Shown here: positions 40,375 to 48,902 of the stretch, one piece after another
Layout of the letters: every line of letters begins with the position of its first letter
How positions within the stretch are numbered: the stretch's first letter is position 1
Assembly: GCA_036821905.1 (NCBI GenBank)
Contig: DAISIR010000002.1
Location: 124,001-188,000, forward strand
From: Brooklawnia sp937867175
GTDB taxonomy: Bacteria > Actinomycetota > Actinomycetes > Propionibacteriales > Propionibacteriaceae
DNA length: 64,000 bases
Direction of reading: 5' to 3'
Program-made: the position numbers and the translations under genes
The notes under the pieces: model-generated
Database searches by the model: none
Told to the model about the DNA's origin: nothing
Seen by the model: only the letters and a program-made list of their open reading frames with translations

Positions 40375-40991
40375 TGCAACTCGCCTGTCTAGACCTGGAA
40401 GGTGTGCTCGTCCCCGAGGTCTGGATCGCGGTGGCGGAGGCAACCGGCATCGCCGAGCTACGCCTGACCACTCGCGACATCTCTGACTATGACGAGTTGA
40501 TGCACCACCGGCTTGCCGTGCTCGACGCTCATAATCTCAGGCTGCCCGACATCCAGGCGGTGATCGCCACCCTCAAACCGCTGCCCGGTGCGCCAGAGTT
40601 CCTCGACTGGCTGCGCGAGCGCTACCAGGTGATCATCCTGTCCGACACCTTCTACCAGTTCGCCGATCCACTGATGGCTCAACTGGGGCGGCCCACCTTG
40701 TTCTGCCACCAGTTGGAGGTGGCCGACGACGGCACGGTCACCGGTTACCGGCTCCGAATGGCTGACCAGAAGCGGCATGCGATCATCGCGCTGCAAAGCC
40801 TCAACTTCCAGTGCATCGCGGCCGGCGACTCCTACAACGACACCGCAATGCTCGCCCAAGCCGAGGCGGGCATCTTGTTCAACCCTCCGCAGCGGGTCGT
40901 GGATGAGTTCCCCCAATTCCAGGTGACCTGGAGCTACACGGAATTGCGTACCGCATTCGGGCAGGCAACTCGAGCGCTTGCGGGACGCTGA
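40374..40991 (+). CDS. thrH: ThrH: phosphoserine phosphatase / homoserine phosphotransferase
   Basis: ThrH is a HAD-fold enzyme that dephosphorylates phosphoserine and can pass the phosphate to homoserine. The 205-aa product carries CLDLEGVLVPEVW (the HAD motif I with the ThrH-specific DLEG), TTRDISDYDELMHHRL, VILSDTFYQFADPLM (motif II Ser/Thr) and IAAGDSYNDTAML (motif IV). These match Pseudomonas ThrH closely throughout. The ATG at 40374 overlaps the hom stop, with GGAGGGG upstream. In most actinobacteria thrC and thrB follow hom; here ThrH takes that slot, so the phosphoserine pool may feed threonine synthesis. thrC must lie elsewhere. Confidence 0.9.
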   Translation: MQLACLDLEGVLVPEVWIAVAEATGIAELRLTTRDISDYDELMHHRLAVLDAHNLRLPDIQAVIATLKPLPGAPEFLDWLRERYQVIILSDTFYQFADPLMAQLGRPTLFCHQLEVADDGTVTGYRLRMADQKRHAIIALQSLNFQCIAAGDSYNDTAMLAQAEAGILFNPPQRVVDEFPQFQVTWSYTELRTAFGQATRALAGR

Positions 40992-41067
40992 ACTGCGGCA
41001 GCCGTCCTCGTGGCAGCAGACAGGTGCACGGATTGCTGGGCGTTGTCGTGGAAATGCCGATGCCTTT

Positions 41068-41075
41068 GCTACGCT
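41068..41075 (+). promoter_or_regulatory. putative extended -10 promoter of rho
   Basis: TGCTACGCT combines a TGn extension with a TACGCT hexamer about 160 nt before the rho GTG. The long leader would suit Rho autoregulation by premature termination, known from other bacteria; no rut-like C-rich region was mapped. Confidence 0.4.
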
Positions 41076-41232
41076 TTACCCGGCCCGGCATTCACTACGC
41101 CGGCATGCGCCTGGCAGTTCAGGTTCATGCGTCCTGGTATTGGACGCCCACCTCCAATGGCTGAGCAAGTACCACTTCGGGACGAGCACACCCACTACCC
41201 CTGCTTGTTTGCACAGTGGTGAAAGGACTTTC

Positions 41233-43038
41233 GTGAGCGAGACTTCATCGAGCCCGCAGTCGGGGCTCTCGTCGATGCTCCTGCCCGACCTGAAGAAGAT
41301 CGCTTCGGGTCTGGGCATCAAGGGCGCCGGCGCCATGCGCAAGGCCGACTTGATCCAGGCGATCAATGCTGCCCAGGCAGGCCCAGAACGCCGCCCGGCA
41401 GCCACCCCGACGCAGGCACCCGCCGCTGACGCCGCAGGGCGAGCGTCCGCGCAAGATGGCGAACCCAAGCAGGACGCTGGCAGCGAGCGCGCCGGCGGGT
41501 CTGTTCAGGCAGCCGAGCAGCCGGCCGTCGCCCGCCGCCGTCGTCAGCCCACCAGCGAACCCCAAGTCGACGACCAGCCCGCGGGCGAGACGCAATCGTT
41601 GCCGCCGGACTCCCCGGCGTCGGGGTCCGACGACGTCGGCGCCCGGCTCGCCGCACTGAGCCAAGACCCCAAGGTGCGCGAACGCTTGCGCGAGCGTGAG
41701 TCAGGCTCACCCGACGGTGGCCAGCAGGCGCCCGCCAAGCAGCAGGCTCCCGCCCAGCAGACGCAGAACCGCGATGAGGACGCCTCGGGTGGCGGAGCTT
41801 CACGACGGTCCCGCAACCGGCGGCAGCGCGACCGCAGCGCCCGGCGCACCAGCAGAGGTGGCAACTCAACCGAGATGGATCGCGTGGACGAGTCGGTGCG
41901 TGAGGACGACGTGCTGATCGAGGTGAGGGGAATCCTGGACGTCCTCGACAACTACGCCTTCGTGCGTACGACGGGCTATCTTCCCAGCCCGGACGATGCC
42001 TACGTCTCGCTGTCGATGGTGCGCAAGAACTGGCTTCGGAAGGGCGATGTCGTCACCGGTGCGATCCGCCAGCCACGCGAAGGGGAGCGCCGCGAGAAGT
42101 ACAACCCGCTGGTGCGGCTCGACACCGTGAACGGCAAGCCACCGGAGGCGATGCGGGACCGACCCGACTTCGCCAAGCTGACACCTCTCTACCCGCAGCA
42201 ACGGCTGCGGATGGAGACCACGCAGCAGAACATGACCGGCCGCATCATCGACTTGGTCAGCCCGATCGGCAAGGGCCAGCGCGGCCTGATCGTCTCTCCG
42301 CCCAAGGCGGGCAAGACGATGGTGCTGCAAGCGATCGCGAATGCCATCACCACCAACAACCCAGAGGTCCACCTGATGGTAGTGCTGGTGGATGAACGTC
42401 CCGAGGAGGTCACCGACTTCCAGCGCACCACCACCGGCGAGGTCATCGCGTCCACCTTCGATCGTCCCGCCGAAGACCACACCACGATCGCAGAGCTCGC
42501 GATAGAACGCGCCAAGCGTCTGGTCGAGATGGGCCGCGATGTCGTCGTTCTGCTGGATGGGATCACCCGGCTCGGACGCGCGTACAACCTGGCCGCGCCG
42601 GCATCGGGTCGCATCTTGTCCGGCGGCGTCGACTCGGCAGCCCTGTACCCGCCGAAGAAGTTCTTCGGCGCCGCCCGCAACATCGAGAACGGCGGCTCGC
42701 TGACCATCTTGGCGACCGCGCTGGTCGAGACGGGTTCGAAGATGGACGAGGTCATCTTCGAGGAGTTCAAGGGCACGGGCAACATGGAGCTCAAGCTCAG
42801 CCGTCAGCTCGCCGACAAGCGCATCTTCCCCGCCATCGACGTGGACGCCTCCGGCACCCGCCGCGAGGAACTCCTGATGGGACGCGCCGAACTCGACATC
42901 ATCTGGAAGCTGCGTCGGGTGCTGTCGGGTATGGACGACCAGGCGGCACTAGAGATGCTGTTGAGCCGGATGCGCAAAACAAACAACAACCCAGAATTCC
43001 TGGTACTGATCAGCCGCACCACCCCGGGCAACGACTGA
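41233..43038 (+). CDS. rho: transcription termination factor Rho (long actinobacterial form)
   Basis: Rho is a hexameric RNA-dependent ATPase that ends transcription. The 601-aa product has a SAP-like Rho_N domain (about 16-45: LLPDLKKIASGLGIKGAGAM). A 180-residue low-complexity insert rich in Gln, Arg, Asp and Ser follows. The RNA-binding cold-shock fold is at about 229-280 (RGILDVLDNYAFVRTTGYLP). The ATPase has Walker A SPPKAGKTMVLQ (about 354), Walker B VVVLLDGITRLGRAYN (about 437) and GGVDSAALYPPKKFFGAARN. The start is GTG 41233 with GAAAGGA 5 nt upstream; the frame is open to 40978 but that part is non-coding. Confidence 0.95.
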   Translation: MSETSSSPQSGLSSMLLPDLKKIASGLGIKGAGAMRKADLIQAINAAQAGPERRPAATPTQAPAADAAGRASAQDGEPKQDAGSERAGGSVQAAEQPAVARRRRQPTSEPQVDDQPAGETQSLPPDSPASGSDDVGARLAALSQDPKVRERLRERESGSPDGGQQAPAKQQAPAQQTQNRDEDASGGGASRRSRNRRQRDRSARRTSRGGNSTEMDRVDESVREDDVLIEVRGILDVLDNYAFVRTTGYLPSPDDAYVSLSMVRKNWLRKGDVVTGAIRQPREGERREKYNPLVRLDTVNGKPPEAMRDRPDFAKLTPLYPQQRLRMETTQQNMTGRIIDLVSPIGKGQRGLIVSPPKAGKTMVLQAIANAITTNNPEVHLMVVLVDERPEEVTDFQRTTTGEVIASTFDRPAEDHTTIAELAIERAKRLVEMGRDVVVLLDGITRLGRAYNLAAPASGRILSGGVDSAALYPPKKFFGAARNIENGGSLTILATALVETGSKMDEVIFEEFKGTGNMELKLSRQLADKRIFPAIDVDASGTRREELLMGRAELDIIWKLRRVLSGMDDQAALEMLLSRMRKTNNNPEFLVLISRTTPGND

Positions 43039-43043
43039 CGGTT

Positions 43044-43072
43044 TTGGGACTGGCCGAGTGACGCGCTAAAAT
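43044..43072 (+). promoter_or_regulatory. promoter of rpmE
   Basis: TTGGGA (43044-43049), a 17-nt spacer and TAAAAT (43067-43072) form the best-matching sigma-70 promoter in the window. It lies about 60 nt before the rpmE ATG. Confidence 0.75.
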
Positions 43073-43132
43073 TCCCGGTCGGCGCCGGTTCACGCCATTG
43101 GCGACCCGGCACACGATGATTAGGAGACAACC

Positions 43133-43360
43133 ATGAAGCAGGCCACCCACCCGGAGTACCACGAGGTGAAGGTCGTGTGCACCTGCGGGAATCAGTTCAC
43201 CACCCGCAGCACCATCAAGGGAGACGTCATGAGCGCCGACGTCTGCTCTGAGTGCCACCCCTTCTACACCGGCAAGCAAAAGATCCTCGACACTGGCGGT
43301 CGTGTCGCTCGCTTCCAGCGTCGCTACGGCAACAAGAGCGGCGACCAGAAGAAGAAGTAG
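43133..43360 (+). CDS. rpmE: 50S ribosomal protein L31 (zinc-binding form)
   Basis: The 75-aa protein starts MKQATHPEYHEVKVVCTCGN and has the zinc ligands CTCG and CSECHPFYTGKQK. It is therefore the C-plus form used when zinc is sufficient. A basic tail (RRYGNKSGDQKKK) contacts rRNA. A GGAGACAACC-type site precedes the ATG. A strong promoter and terminator make it a single-gene unit between rho and prfA. Confidence 0.95.
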   Translation: MKQATHPEYHEVKVVCTCGNQFTTRSTIKGDVMSADVCSECHPFYTGKQKILDTGGRVARFQRRYGNKSGDQKKK

Positions 43361-43369
43361 CCGAAATAA

Positions 43370-43410
43370 ACAGGCGCTGGTAGCGGTGAGCCGCGACCAG
43401 CGCCTGTTTT
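43370..43410 (+). terminator. intrinsic terminator of rpmE
   Basis: ACAGGCGCTGGT (43370-43381) and ACCAGCGCCTGT (43396-43407) are perfect 12-nt inverted repeats with a 14-nt loop and a TTTT run after the stem. It lies 9 nt past the rpmE stop and 35 nt before prfA. Confidence 0.85.
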
Positions 43411-43444
43411 CGTTGCCGACCGCTGGTCGAACCAAGGAGGACCA

Positions 43445-44530
43445 ATGTTCGAGGCTGCCGAGGGCATGCGCTCCGAGTACGCGGAGTTGGCAACCCAGAT
43501 GGCCGACCCTGCCGTGCTGGCAGACGTCGCTCGCTCCCGCGCGGTGGGCCGCAGATACGCCGAACTCGGCCAGATCGTCAAGGCCCTCGACGAATTCGAC
43601 CAGTTGACCGACGACGCGCAGGCGGCCGCTGAACTCGCCGCCGAGGACTCCGACTTCGCCGCGGAGCAGGCCGAGATAGCGGCTCGCCTGGACCTGGTTC
43701 GCGACAAGCTCACCGCGCTGCTCGCCCCGCGCGACCCGAACGACGACCGTGACGCGCTGATGGAGATCAAGTCGGGGGAGGGGGGCGAGGAGTCGGCGCT
43801 CTTCGCCGGCGACCTGCTCAACATGTACCTGCGGTACTGCGAACGGCGCGGCTGGAAGACCCAACTGCTCGACTTCGAGACCACAGACCTCGGCGGCTAC
43901 AAGACCGCCACCCTGGCCGTGCGTGCACCTGGCAGCTCCGAGCCGGGGCAGGCGCCCTACGGTGTGCTGAAGTTCGAGGGTGGGGTGCACCGGGTGCAGC
44001 GAGTGCCGGTCACCGAGTCACAGGGCCGCATCCACACCTCGGCCGCCGGCGTGCTGGTGATGCCCGACGTCGAGGCGGACGAGGTCCACCTCAACGAGGA
44101 CGACCTGCGCATCGACGTCTACCGCTCCAGCGGCAAGGGCGGTCAGGGCGTGAACACCACCGACTCCGCGGTTAGGATCACCCACCTGCCCAGCGGCATC
44201 GTGGTCACCTGCCAGGACGAGCGCAGCCAGTTGCAGAACAAGGAGCAGGCGATGCGCATCCTGCGGGCCAGGCTGGTCGCCCAAGCCGAGGAGGAATCCG
44301 CGCAGGCCGCAGCGGCCGCTCGCAAATCGCAGGTCCGCACCGTGGACCGCTCCGAACGCATCCGCACCTACAACTTTCCAGAGAACCGCATCGCCGATCA
44401 TCGGATCGGCTTCAAAGCCCACAATCTCGACCAGGTGCTGGACGGCGAGTTGGGCCCGGTCATCGAGGCACTGCAGGCCGCCGACCTCGCTGAGCGGCTC
44501 GCCCAAGCCGGCCAGCAGGATGAGCGGTGA
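43445..44530 (+). CDS. prfA: peptide chain release factor 1
   Basis: RF1 releases peptides at UAA and UAG. The 361-aa product has the catalytic GGQ in YRSSGKGGQGVNTTDSAVRI (about 230). The stop-codon recognition segment is VQRVPVTESQGRIHTSAAGV, with PVT in the RF1 PxT position. C-terminal RTYNFPENRIADHRIGFKAH is typical. AAGGAGG lies 7 nt before the ATG. The stop overlaps the GTG of prmC, the enzyme that methylates the GGQ glutamine. Confidence 0.95.
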   Translation: MFEAAEGMRSEYAELATQMADPAVLADVARSRAVGRRYAELGQIVKALDEFDQLTDDAQAAAELAAEDSDFAAEQAEIAARLDLVRDKLTALLAPRDPNDDRDALMEIKSGEGGEESALFAGDLLNMYLRYCERRGWKTQLLDFETTDLGGYKTATLAVRAPGSSEPGQAPYGVLKFEGGVHRVQRVPVTESQGRIHTSAAGVLVMPDVEADEVHLNEDDLRIDVYRSSGKGGQGVNTTDSAVRITHLPSGIVVTCQDERSQLQNKEQAMRILRARLVAQAEEESAQAAAAARKSQVRTVDRSERIRTYNFPENRIADHRIGFKAHNLDQVLDGELGPVIEALQAADLAERLAQAGQQDER

Positions 44531-45408
44531 CCGAGCGTGCCGCGGCGGTGCAGGCCCGAGCGTCCGCCAAGCTGCGCGCGGCCGGCGTTGCCTCGCCGCA
44601 GGCCGACGCCAGGACACTGCTTATGCATGCCACGGGGCTCAGCGCCACGGAGCTGCTGACAGCCGGCGACGTGGACGAATCGGCGCTGGCCCGCTACGAA
44701 CAGTTGGTCGCCGAGCGCTGTGCGGGAACACCGGTGCAGCATCTGACCGGGCGAGGCTGGTTCCGTAACGTGGAACTGGCCGTCGGGGCCGGGGTCTTCG
44801 TACCGCGTCCGGAGACCGAACTGGTCGCCGGTGCGGCAATCGAGGCGGCGCGTTCGACCACCTCGCCCTTGGTGGTGGAGTTGTGCGCGGGCTCGGGGGC
44901 GATCAGCGCCGCGCTGGCCGACGAGGTGCCCGGCGTCCGGCTTTTCGCCGTCGAGGTGGACGCGACCGCGGTGCGCTGGTTGCGAGGCAACCTGATCGGC
45001 ACCGGCGCAGTGGTGGTGGAGGCCGACATGGCCGATGCGTTGACCGATCTGGACGGACAAGTCGACGTCGTGGTGGCCAACCCTCCGTACATTGATCGCG
45101 CCGACTGCGACGCCCTGCCCGCCGAGGTCCGTCATGACCCGGATCGCGCATTGTTCGCCGGCGAGCAAGGCCTCGCCGCGATCCGGGTGGTCAGTCGAGT
45201 TGCTCTGCGGCTGCTGCAGCCCGGCGGCTCGGTGGTGATCGAGCACGGCGATGACCAGGCCCCGTCGGCGCTGGAGGCGCTGCGGACGGCTGGCTTCGTC
45301 CAAGCCACCAGCCATCGTGACCTCACCGGACGCGCCCGGTACGTCACTGCGCTCCGGCCATCCCCGGCCGTGTCAGGATTGGCTGGTGAGCCAGTTGCCA
45401 AATCCTGA
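44527..45408 (+). CDS. prmC: release factor glutamine methyltransferase
   Basis: PrmC (HemK) methylates the glutamine of the GGQ motif in release factors. The 293-aa product has VFVPRPETELVAGAAIEAA, the SAM-binding VVELCAGSGAISAALADE (about 118), and the catalytic VVANPPYIDRADCD (about 180) that contacts the glutamine. The GTG start overlaps the prfA stop. Its last codons overlap the start of the Sua5-type gene by 23 nt. Confidence 0.93.
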   Translation: MTERAAAVQARASAKLRAAGVASPQADARTLLMHATGLSATELLTAGDVDESALARYEQLVAERCAGTPVQHLTGRGWFRNVELAVGAGVFVPRPETELVAGAAIEAARSTTSPLVVELCAGSGAISAALADEVPGVRLFAVEVDATAVRWLRGNLIGTGAVVVEADMADALTDLDGQVDVVVANPPYIDRADCDALPAEVRHDPDRALFAGEQGLAAIRVVSRVALRLLQPGGSVVIEHGDDQAPSALEALRTAGFVQATSHRDLTGRARYVTALRPSPAVSGLAGEPVAKS

Positions 45409-46207
45409 CGATCAAGCCACTGTCGACGCCCCGCCGGAGCCGGCCTGGCAGCGGTTCGACTTGTCCACCCAACTCGACGAGGCCCTGTCTGCGGCCGAAC
45501 AGGCACTGGCAGCCGGACGGTTGATCGTGCTGCCCACCGACACGGTCTACGGCATTGCCGCCGACGCCCTGCAGGCCGAGGCGGTGCAGGCACTGTTGGA
45601 CGCCAAGAGGCGGGGCCGCGACATGCCACCGCCCGTGCTCATCTCGGAACCCGCCATGCTGCGCGCCCTGGTCGCCGACGTGCCGCCCGAGATTGACACT
45701 GTGATCAACCGATTCTGGCCGGGCGCCCTGACACTGATCATGAAGGCGCAGGCCTCACTGCGGATGGACCTTGGCCGCACCGAGGGAACCATCGCCGTCC
45801 GGGTTCCCGACCACGCCGGCGCCCGCGCGGTGCTGCGGCGGGTTGGCCCGCTGGCGGTGAGCAGCGCCAACACCTCCGGTGAGCCGCCAGCCACCAGCGT
45901 GGACGAGGCGATCGCCCAATTGGGGGCCAGCGTCTCGGTCTATCTGGATGCCGGACCGACCCCCGGGCCGGTGGCGTCAACCATCGTCGACCTGGCCAGC
46001 ACCGCGGCAGGCAGGATCGTGCGAGCCGGGGTGATCGGGCACGCGGAACTGGTCAAGGTTCTGCCCCAACTTGAAGATGTACCGGAACCCGAGGACGAGC
46101 CGGAACCCGAGGACGAGCCGGAACCCGAGGACGAGCCGAAACCCGAGGACGAGCCGAAACCCGAAAACACACCCCAAGCCGAAGACACACCCCAACCCGA
46201 TGCGTGA
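45386..46207 (+). CDS. L-threonylcarbamoyladenylate synthase (Sua5/YwlC/TsaC)
   Basis: This enzyme makes threonylcarbamoyl-AMP for the t6A37 modification of ANN-decoding tRNAs. The 273-aa product has the YrdC core: RLIVLPTDTVYGIAADAL, AKRRGRDMPPPVLI, FWPGALTLIMKAQ, GTIAVRVPDH and PLAVSSANTSGEPPATSVDE, ending near residue 225. The Sua5 C-terminal domain is absent. Instead there is an acidic-proline tail built from six 18-bp repeats (PEPEDE-type units). The GTG at 45386 has AGGA 7 nt upstream. The 3' end overlaps the next gene by 8 nt. Confidence 0.92.
   Translation: MSQLPNPDDQATVDAPPEPAWQRFDLSTQLDEALSAAEQALAAGRLIVLPTDTVYGIAADALQAEAVQALLDAKRRGRDMPPPVLISEPAMLRALVADVPPEIDTVINRFWPGALTLIMKAQASLRMDLGRTEGTIAVRVPDHAGARAVLRRVGPLAVSSANTSGEPPATSVDEAIAQLGASVSVYLDAGPTPGPVASTIVDLASTAAGRIVRAGVIGHAELVKVLPQLEDVPEPEDEPEPEDEPEPEDEPKPEDEPKPENTPQAEDTPQPDA
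46084..46191 (+). repeat. 18-bp minisatellite in the Sua5-type gene
   Basis: GGAACCCGAGGACGAGCC is repeated at 46084, 46102 and 46120 exactly and at 46138 with one change. Two decayed units follow (46156 and 46174). The period is a multiple of three, so copy-number changes keep the frame. It lies immediately upstream of the next gene's start. Confidence 0.85.
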
Positions 46208-47300
46208 GTACCTCCTGGTGATGCTCATGGCGGCGGTCACCACCTACCTGCTCACCGGGCTGTGCCGGTTGGCTGCCGTCCGGTTCGGAATCCAGGCACA
46301 GGTTCGGCAGCGTGATGTACACACCCGGCCAACTCCCTACCTCGGTGGACTGGCGATGCTGGCCGGGGTTGCGATGGCATTCCTGCTGGCCTCGATGATG
46401 CCGTTCCTGAGCAGCCACGAAGTTGTCAGCCGGGATTCCTTGGGCATCCTCGGCGCCGCCTCGGTGATCTGTCTGGTGGGGGTGATCGACGACGTCATCG
46501 ATCTGCCGGCGGTCGCCAAGGTGGCAGGTCAGGTGCTGGCCGCGGGTATCGCAGTGCTCAACGGCGTTCGGATGTACTGGATCTCGCTGCCGAGCCAGAT
46601 CATCGCGCTCGACCAAGCCAGCTCAATCCTGATCACTGTGGTCTTCATCTTCATCTGCGTGAACGCCATCAACCTGGTAGATGGACTGGACGGGCTGGCC
46701 GCCGGAGTGGTGGCGATCGGCGCGTCCGCGATGTTCGTCTACACCTACCTGCTGGCGCGCGAACAGAACTTCGTGGTCGCCACCACAGCCAGTCTGGTCA
46801 CGGTCACCATCACCGGGGTCTGTCTGGGCTTTCTGCCCCACAACTTCTACCGTGCCCGCATCTTCATGGGGGACACCGGGTCGATGCTGCTGGGCCTGCT
46901 GCTGGCGTGTTCTTCGTTGTCGTTCACCGGTCAGATCGACTCAGCCTCGCTCGATCCGGAAGGCGCCGGCCTGCTGCCCAGTTGGCTGCCGCTGGTGCTG
47001 CCGTTCGCGATCATGGCCCTGCCGCTGTTCGACCTGGTGTCGTCCTACATCCGGCGCACTTGGCAGGGCAGATGGTGGTTCGTGGCCGACAAGCAGCACC
47101 TGCACCACCAACTTTTGCGCCGCGGGCATTCCATGGTGGACGCGGTGCTGGTGATGTACTTGTGGACCGCCGTGATCGCCTACGGGGTCATCGTCCTGGC
47201 CCTGATTCGCAGGCCGATCGCCGCGGTGGCTGTTGCCGCAGGACTGATGGTCGCGATCGTGGCCACCAACCGGCCGAGCAAGCGCCGCAGCGCCAGTTGA
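46200..47300 (+). CDS. wecA: undecaprenyl-phosphate GlcNAc-1-phosphate transferase (WecA/TagO/Rfe type)
   Basis: This polytopic enzyme moves GlcNAc-1-P from UDP-GlcNAc to undecaprenyl phosphate, the first step of arabinogalactan- or teichoic-type polymers. The 366-aa product has about 11 membrane segments. Family motifs are RDVHTRPTPYLGGLAMLAG, VGVIDDVIDLPAVAKVAGQ, CVNAINLVDGLDGLAAGV, RARIFMGDTGSMLLGL and DKQHLHHQLLRRGHS (the HIHH-type loop). The ATG at 46200 overlaps the upstream stop; a longer open frame to 46071 merely reads the repeat in another phase. Its position just before atp genes is usual in actinobacteria. Confidence 0.9.
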   Translation: MREYLLVMLMAAVTTYLLTGLCRLAAVRFGIQAQVRQRDVHTRPTPYLGGLAMLAGVAMAFLLASMMPFLSSHEVVSRDSLGILGAASVICLVGVIDDVIDLPAVAKVAGQVLAAGIAVLNGVRMYWISLPSQIIALDQASSILITVVFIFICVNAINLVDGLDGLAAGVVAIGASAMFVYTYLLAREQNFVVATTASLVTVTITGVCLGFLPHNFYRARIFMGDTGSMLLGLLLACSSLSFTGQIDSASLDPEGAGLLPSWLPLVLPFAIMALPLFDLVSSYIRRTWQGRWWFVADKQHLHHQLLRRGHSMVDAVLVMYLWTAVIAYGVIVLALIRRPIAAVAVAAGLMVAIVATNRPSKRRSAS

Positions 47301-47431
47301 TTGCCGAACTTCTAGATAGATCCGGCGAAAGCAGCAAGCAACTTCGGGGCGCAATGGCCTAGACTCGTCACGACGCCAGGTCAGACACGCCCCAGCGGTC
47401 GGCCACACCATCAAGGAGGAGGTGTCGTGCG

Positions 47432-47881
47432 GTGCCGCAGAATCAGCTGATAACGCGCTTGGCCGATCCGGCACGCGGCGCCTTTGTCGTCGGCGTCGGT
47501 GCGTCCTTGCTCTGCGCGACGGCCGGTCTGTTGCTCGGCGGCCTCCAAGGGCTGACGAGTTCCGTGCTGGCATCGATCTTGGTACTGGTCTTCTTCATCT
47601 CCGGCCAATTGGTCGAAGGCGTGGCCCTGCGGATGGCCGATGGCACCGGCCTGACGCTTACGCTGGTGTCCTATGCGGCGCGGGTTGGGCTGTTCGGCTT
47701 GATCCTGTGGCTGGCAGCCTCAACGCCTGCGATCTCCGGTCAATGGTCCAGGACCTGGTTTGCGGCTGGGGCGCTGACGGCTCTGATCGGCTGGCTGACC
47801 GGTTTGGTGGTCGCCGACTCGCGGGCTCGCGTCCCGGTCTATGACCGCAGCTATCAGGCGCCCGAGGGGTGGGACCGGTGA
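47432..47881 (+). CDS. atpI: AtpI-like membrane protein
   Basis: The 149-aa product has four hydrophobic segments (GVGASLLCATAGLLLGGL, LASILVLVFFISGQLVEGVA, VSYAARVGLFGLILWLA and WFAAGALTALIGWLTGLVVA). In actinobacteria a small protein of this kind precedes atpB and is annotated as AtpI, an assembly or Mg2+/Ca2+-related factor. AGGAGGAGG lies 9 nt before the GTG at 47432. It is coupled to the next gene by a GTGA overlap. TAGACT at 47360-47365 may be the -10 box of the operon. The role is inferred from position and topology. Confidence 0.75.
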   Translation: MPQNQLITRLADPARGAFVVGVGASLLCATAGLLLGGLQGLTSSVLASILVLVFFISGQLVEGVALRMADGTGLTLTLVSYAARVGLFGLILWLAASTPAISGQWSRTWFAAGALTALIGWLTGLVVADSRARVPVYDRSYQAPEGWDR

Positions 47882-48093
47882 AAGAGAAGACTGCAACGTC
47901 GACCCCGACCGAAGGGCGCGACCAAGGCATGATGATCTTCAGCTACCTGCTTGCGGGGATTGGCCTGTATGGCGGCTTGGGTTGGCTGGGTGACCACTTC
48001 TGGCAGACCTCCTTCCTGCTACCGATCGGGATGATCCTGGGCATGGCAATCAGCATTTACCTCGTCATCAAACGCTACGGGAGCGCGACATGA
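47878..48093 (+). CDS. AtpZ/AtpI-type small membrane protein
   Basis: The 71-aa product carries IFSYLLAGIGLYGGLGWLGD, then FLLPIGMILGMAISIYLVIK. These are two membrane helices of the AtpZ family, found at the head of many ATP synthase operons. The GTG start overlaps the preceding stop and its own stop overlaps the atpB ATG, so all three are translationally coupled. Confidence 0.8.
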   Translation: MKEKTATSTPTEGRDQGMMIFSYLLAGIGLYGGLGWLGDHFWQTSFLLPIGMILGMAISIYLVIKRYGSAT

Positions 48094-48863
48094 TCCCAAT
48101 GGAGGGTGGCGGCTACACGGCGCCGGGTATTGAGGACTTCCAGTTCACCGGCCTTTTCGGCACCGACTGGATCACCAAGCCGATGGTGCAGGCCGTGATC
48201 GCGGCCATCATCGTCATCGTGGTCTGGGTTGTCGCGGCCCGCCGTCTACGCGTCGTGCCCACCAAGGGCCAGTACTTGATGGAGTTGCTCTACGAGTTCA
48301 TCCGCAACAGCGTCGGACGTGACATCCTCGGCCCTGGTTTCCGGCCCTACCTGGGCTTGCTGGTCGGCCTGTTCACCTATCTGCTGTTGAACAACTGGTT
48401 CGGCGAGTTCTTCTTGTTCATGTTCCCCACCATGTCGAACATCGGCTACTCCTGGGGAGCAGTGGTTCTGGTGCTGTTCATCTACGTCTGGGCGGGCTTC
48501 CGCAAGCACGGGATCGGCTATCTACGCAAGGCGCTCATCCCCGAAGGCGTGCCCTGGTACTTGTACATCATCATCATCCCGGTGGAGTTCCTGTCCGCCT
48601 TCATCACCCGGCCGCTGACGCTCGGCGTCCGTCTTTTCGCCAACATGTTCGCCGGCCACTTGGCCGTCGTGGTTTTCGTGGTGGGCGGCAGCTACCTGTT
48701 GACGCAGGCCGACGGCATCGTGCTCAAGGTCGGTGGGGGAGTCGCACTGCTGTTCAGCATCTTGTTTATGCTCTTCGAGATGTTCATCGGCGCCCTGCAG
48801 GCCTACATCTTCACAATTCTGACCGCACAATACATTTCGTCTTCGATCAGCGAAAGTCACTGA
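48090..48863 (+). CDS. atpB: F1Fo ATP synthase subunit a
   Basis: Subunit a forms the two half-channels for protons beside the c-ring. The 257-aa product has six or so membrane helices. The essential arginine is in RPLTLGVRLFANMFAGHLAV (about residue 177), followed by the C-terminal ALQAYIFTILTAQYISSS. The start overlaps the previous stop (ATGA). No Na+-specific motif is evident here. Confidence 0.95.
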   Translation: MIPMEGGGYTAPGIEDFQFTGLFGTDWITKPMVQAVIAAIIVIVVWVVAARRLRVVPTKGQYLMELLYEFIRNSVGRDILGPGFRPYLGLLVGLFTYLLLNNWFGEFFLFMFPTMSNIGYSWGAVVLVLFIYVWAGFRKHGIGYLRKALIPEGVPWYLYIIIIPVEFLSAFITRPLTLGVRLFANMFAGHLAVVVFVVGGSYLLTQADGIVLKVGGGVALLFSILFMLFEMFIGALQAYIFTILTAQYISSSISESH

Positions 48864-48902
48864 TCACCGACCATCTGACGAACCAACCGAAAGGAACCAA
48901 GT

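Noticed and set aside
46071..46199. 43-codon extension of the WecA-type protein
   Set aside because: It is the 18-bp repeat read in another phase (RNPRTS units); the membrane protein starts at 46200.
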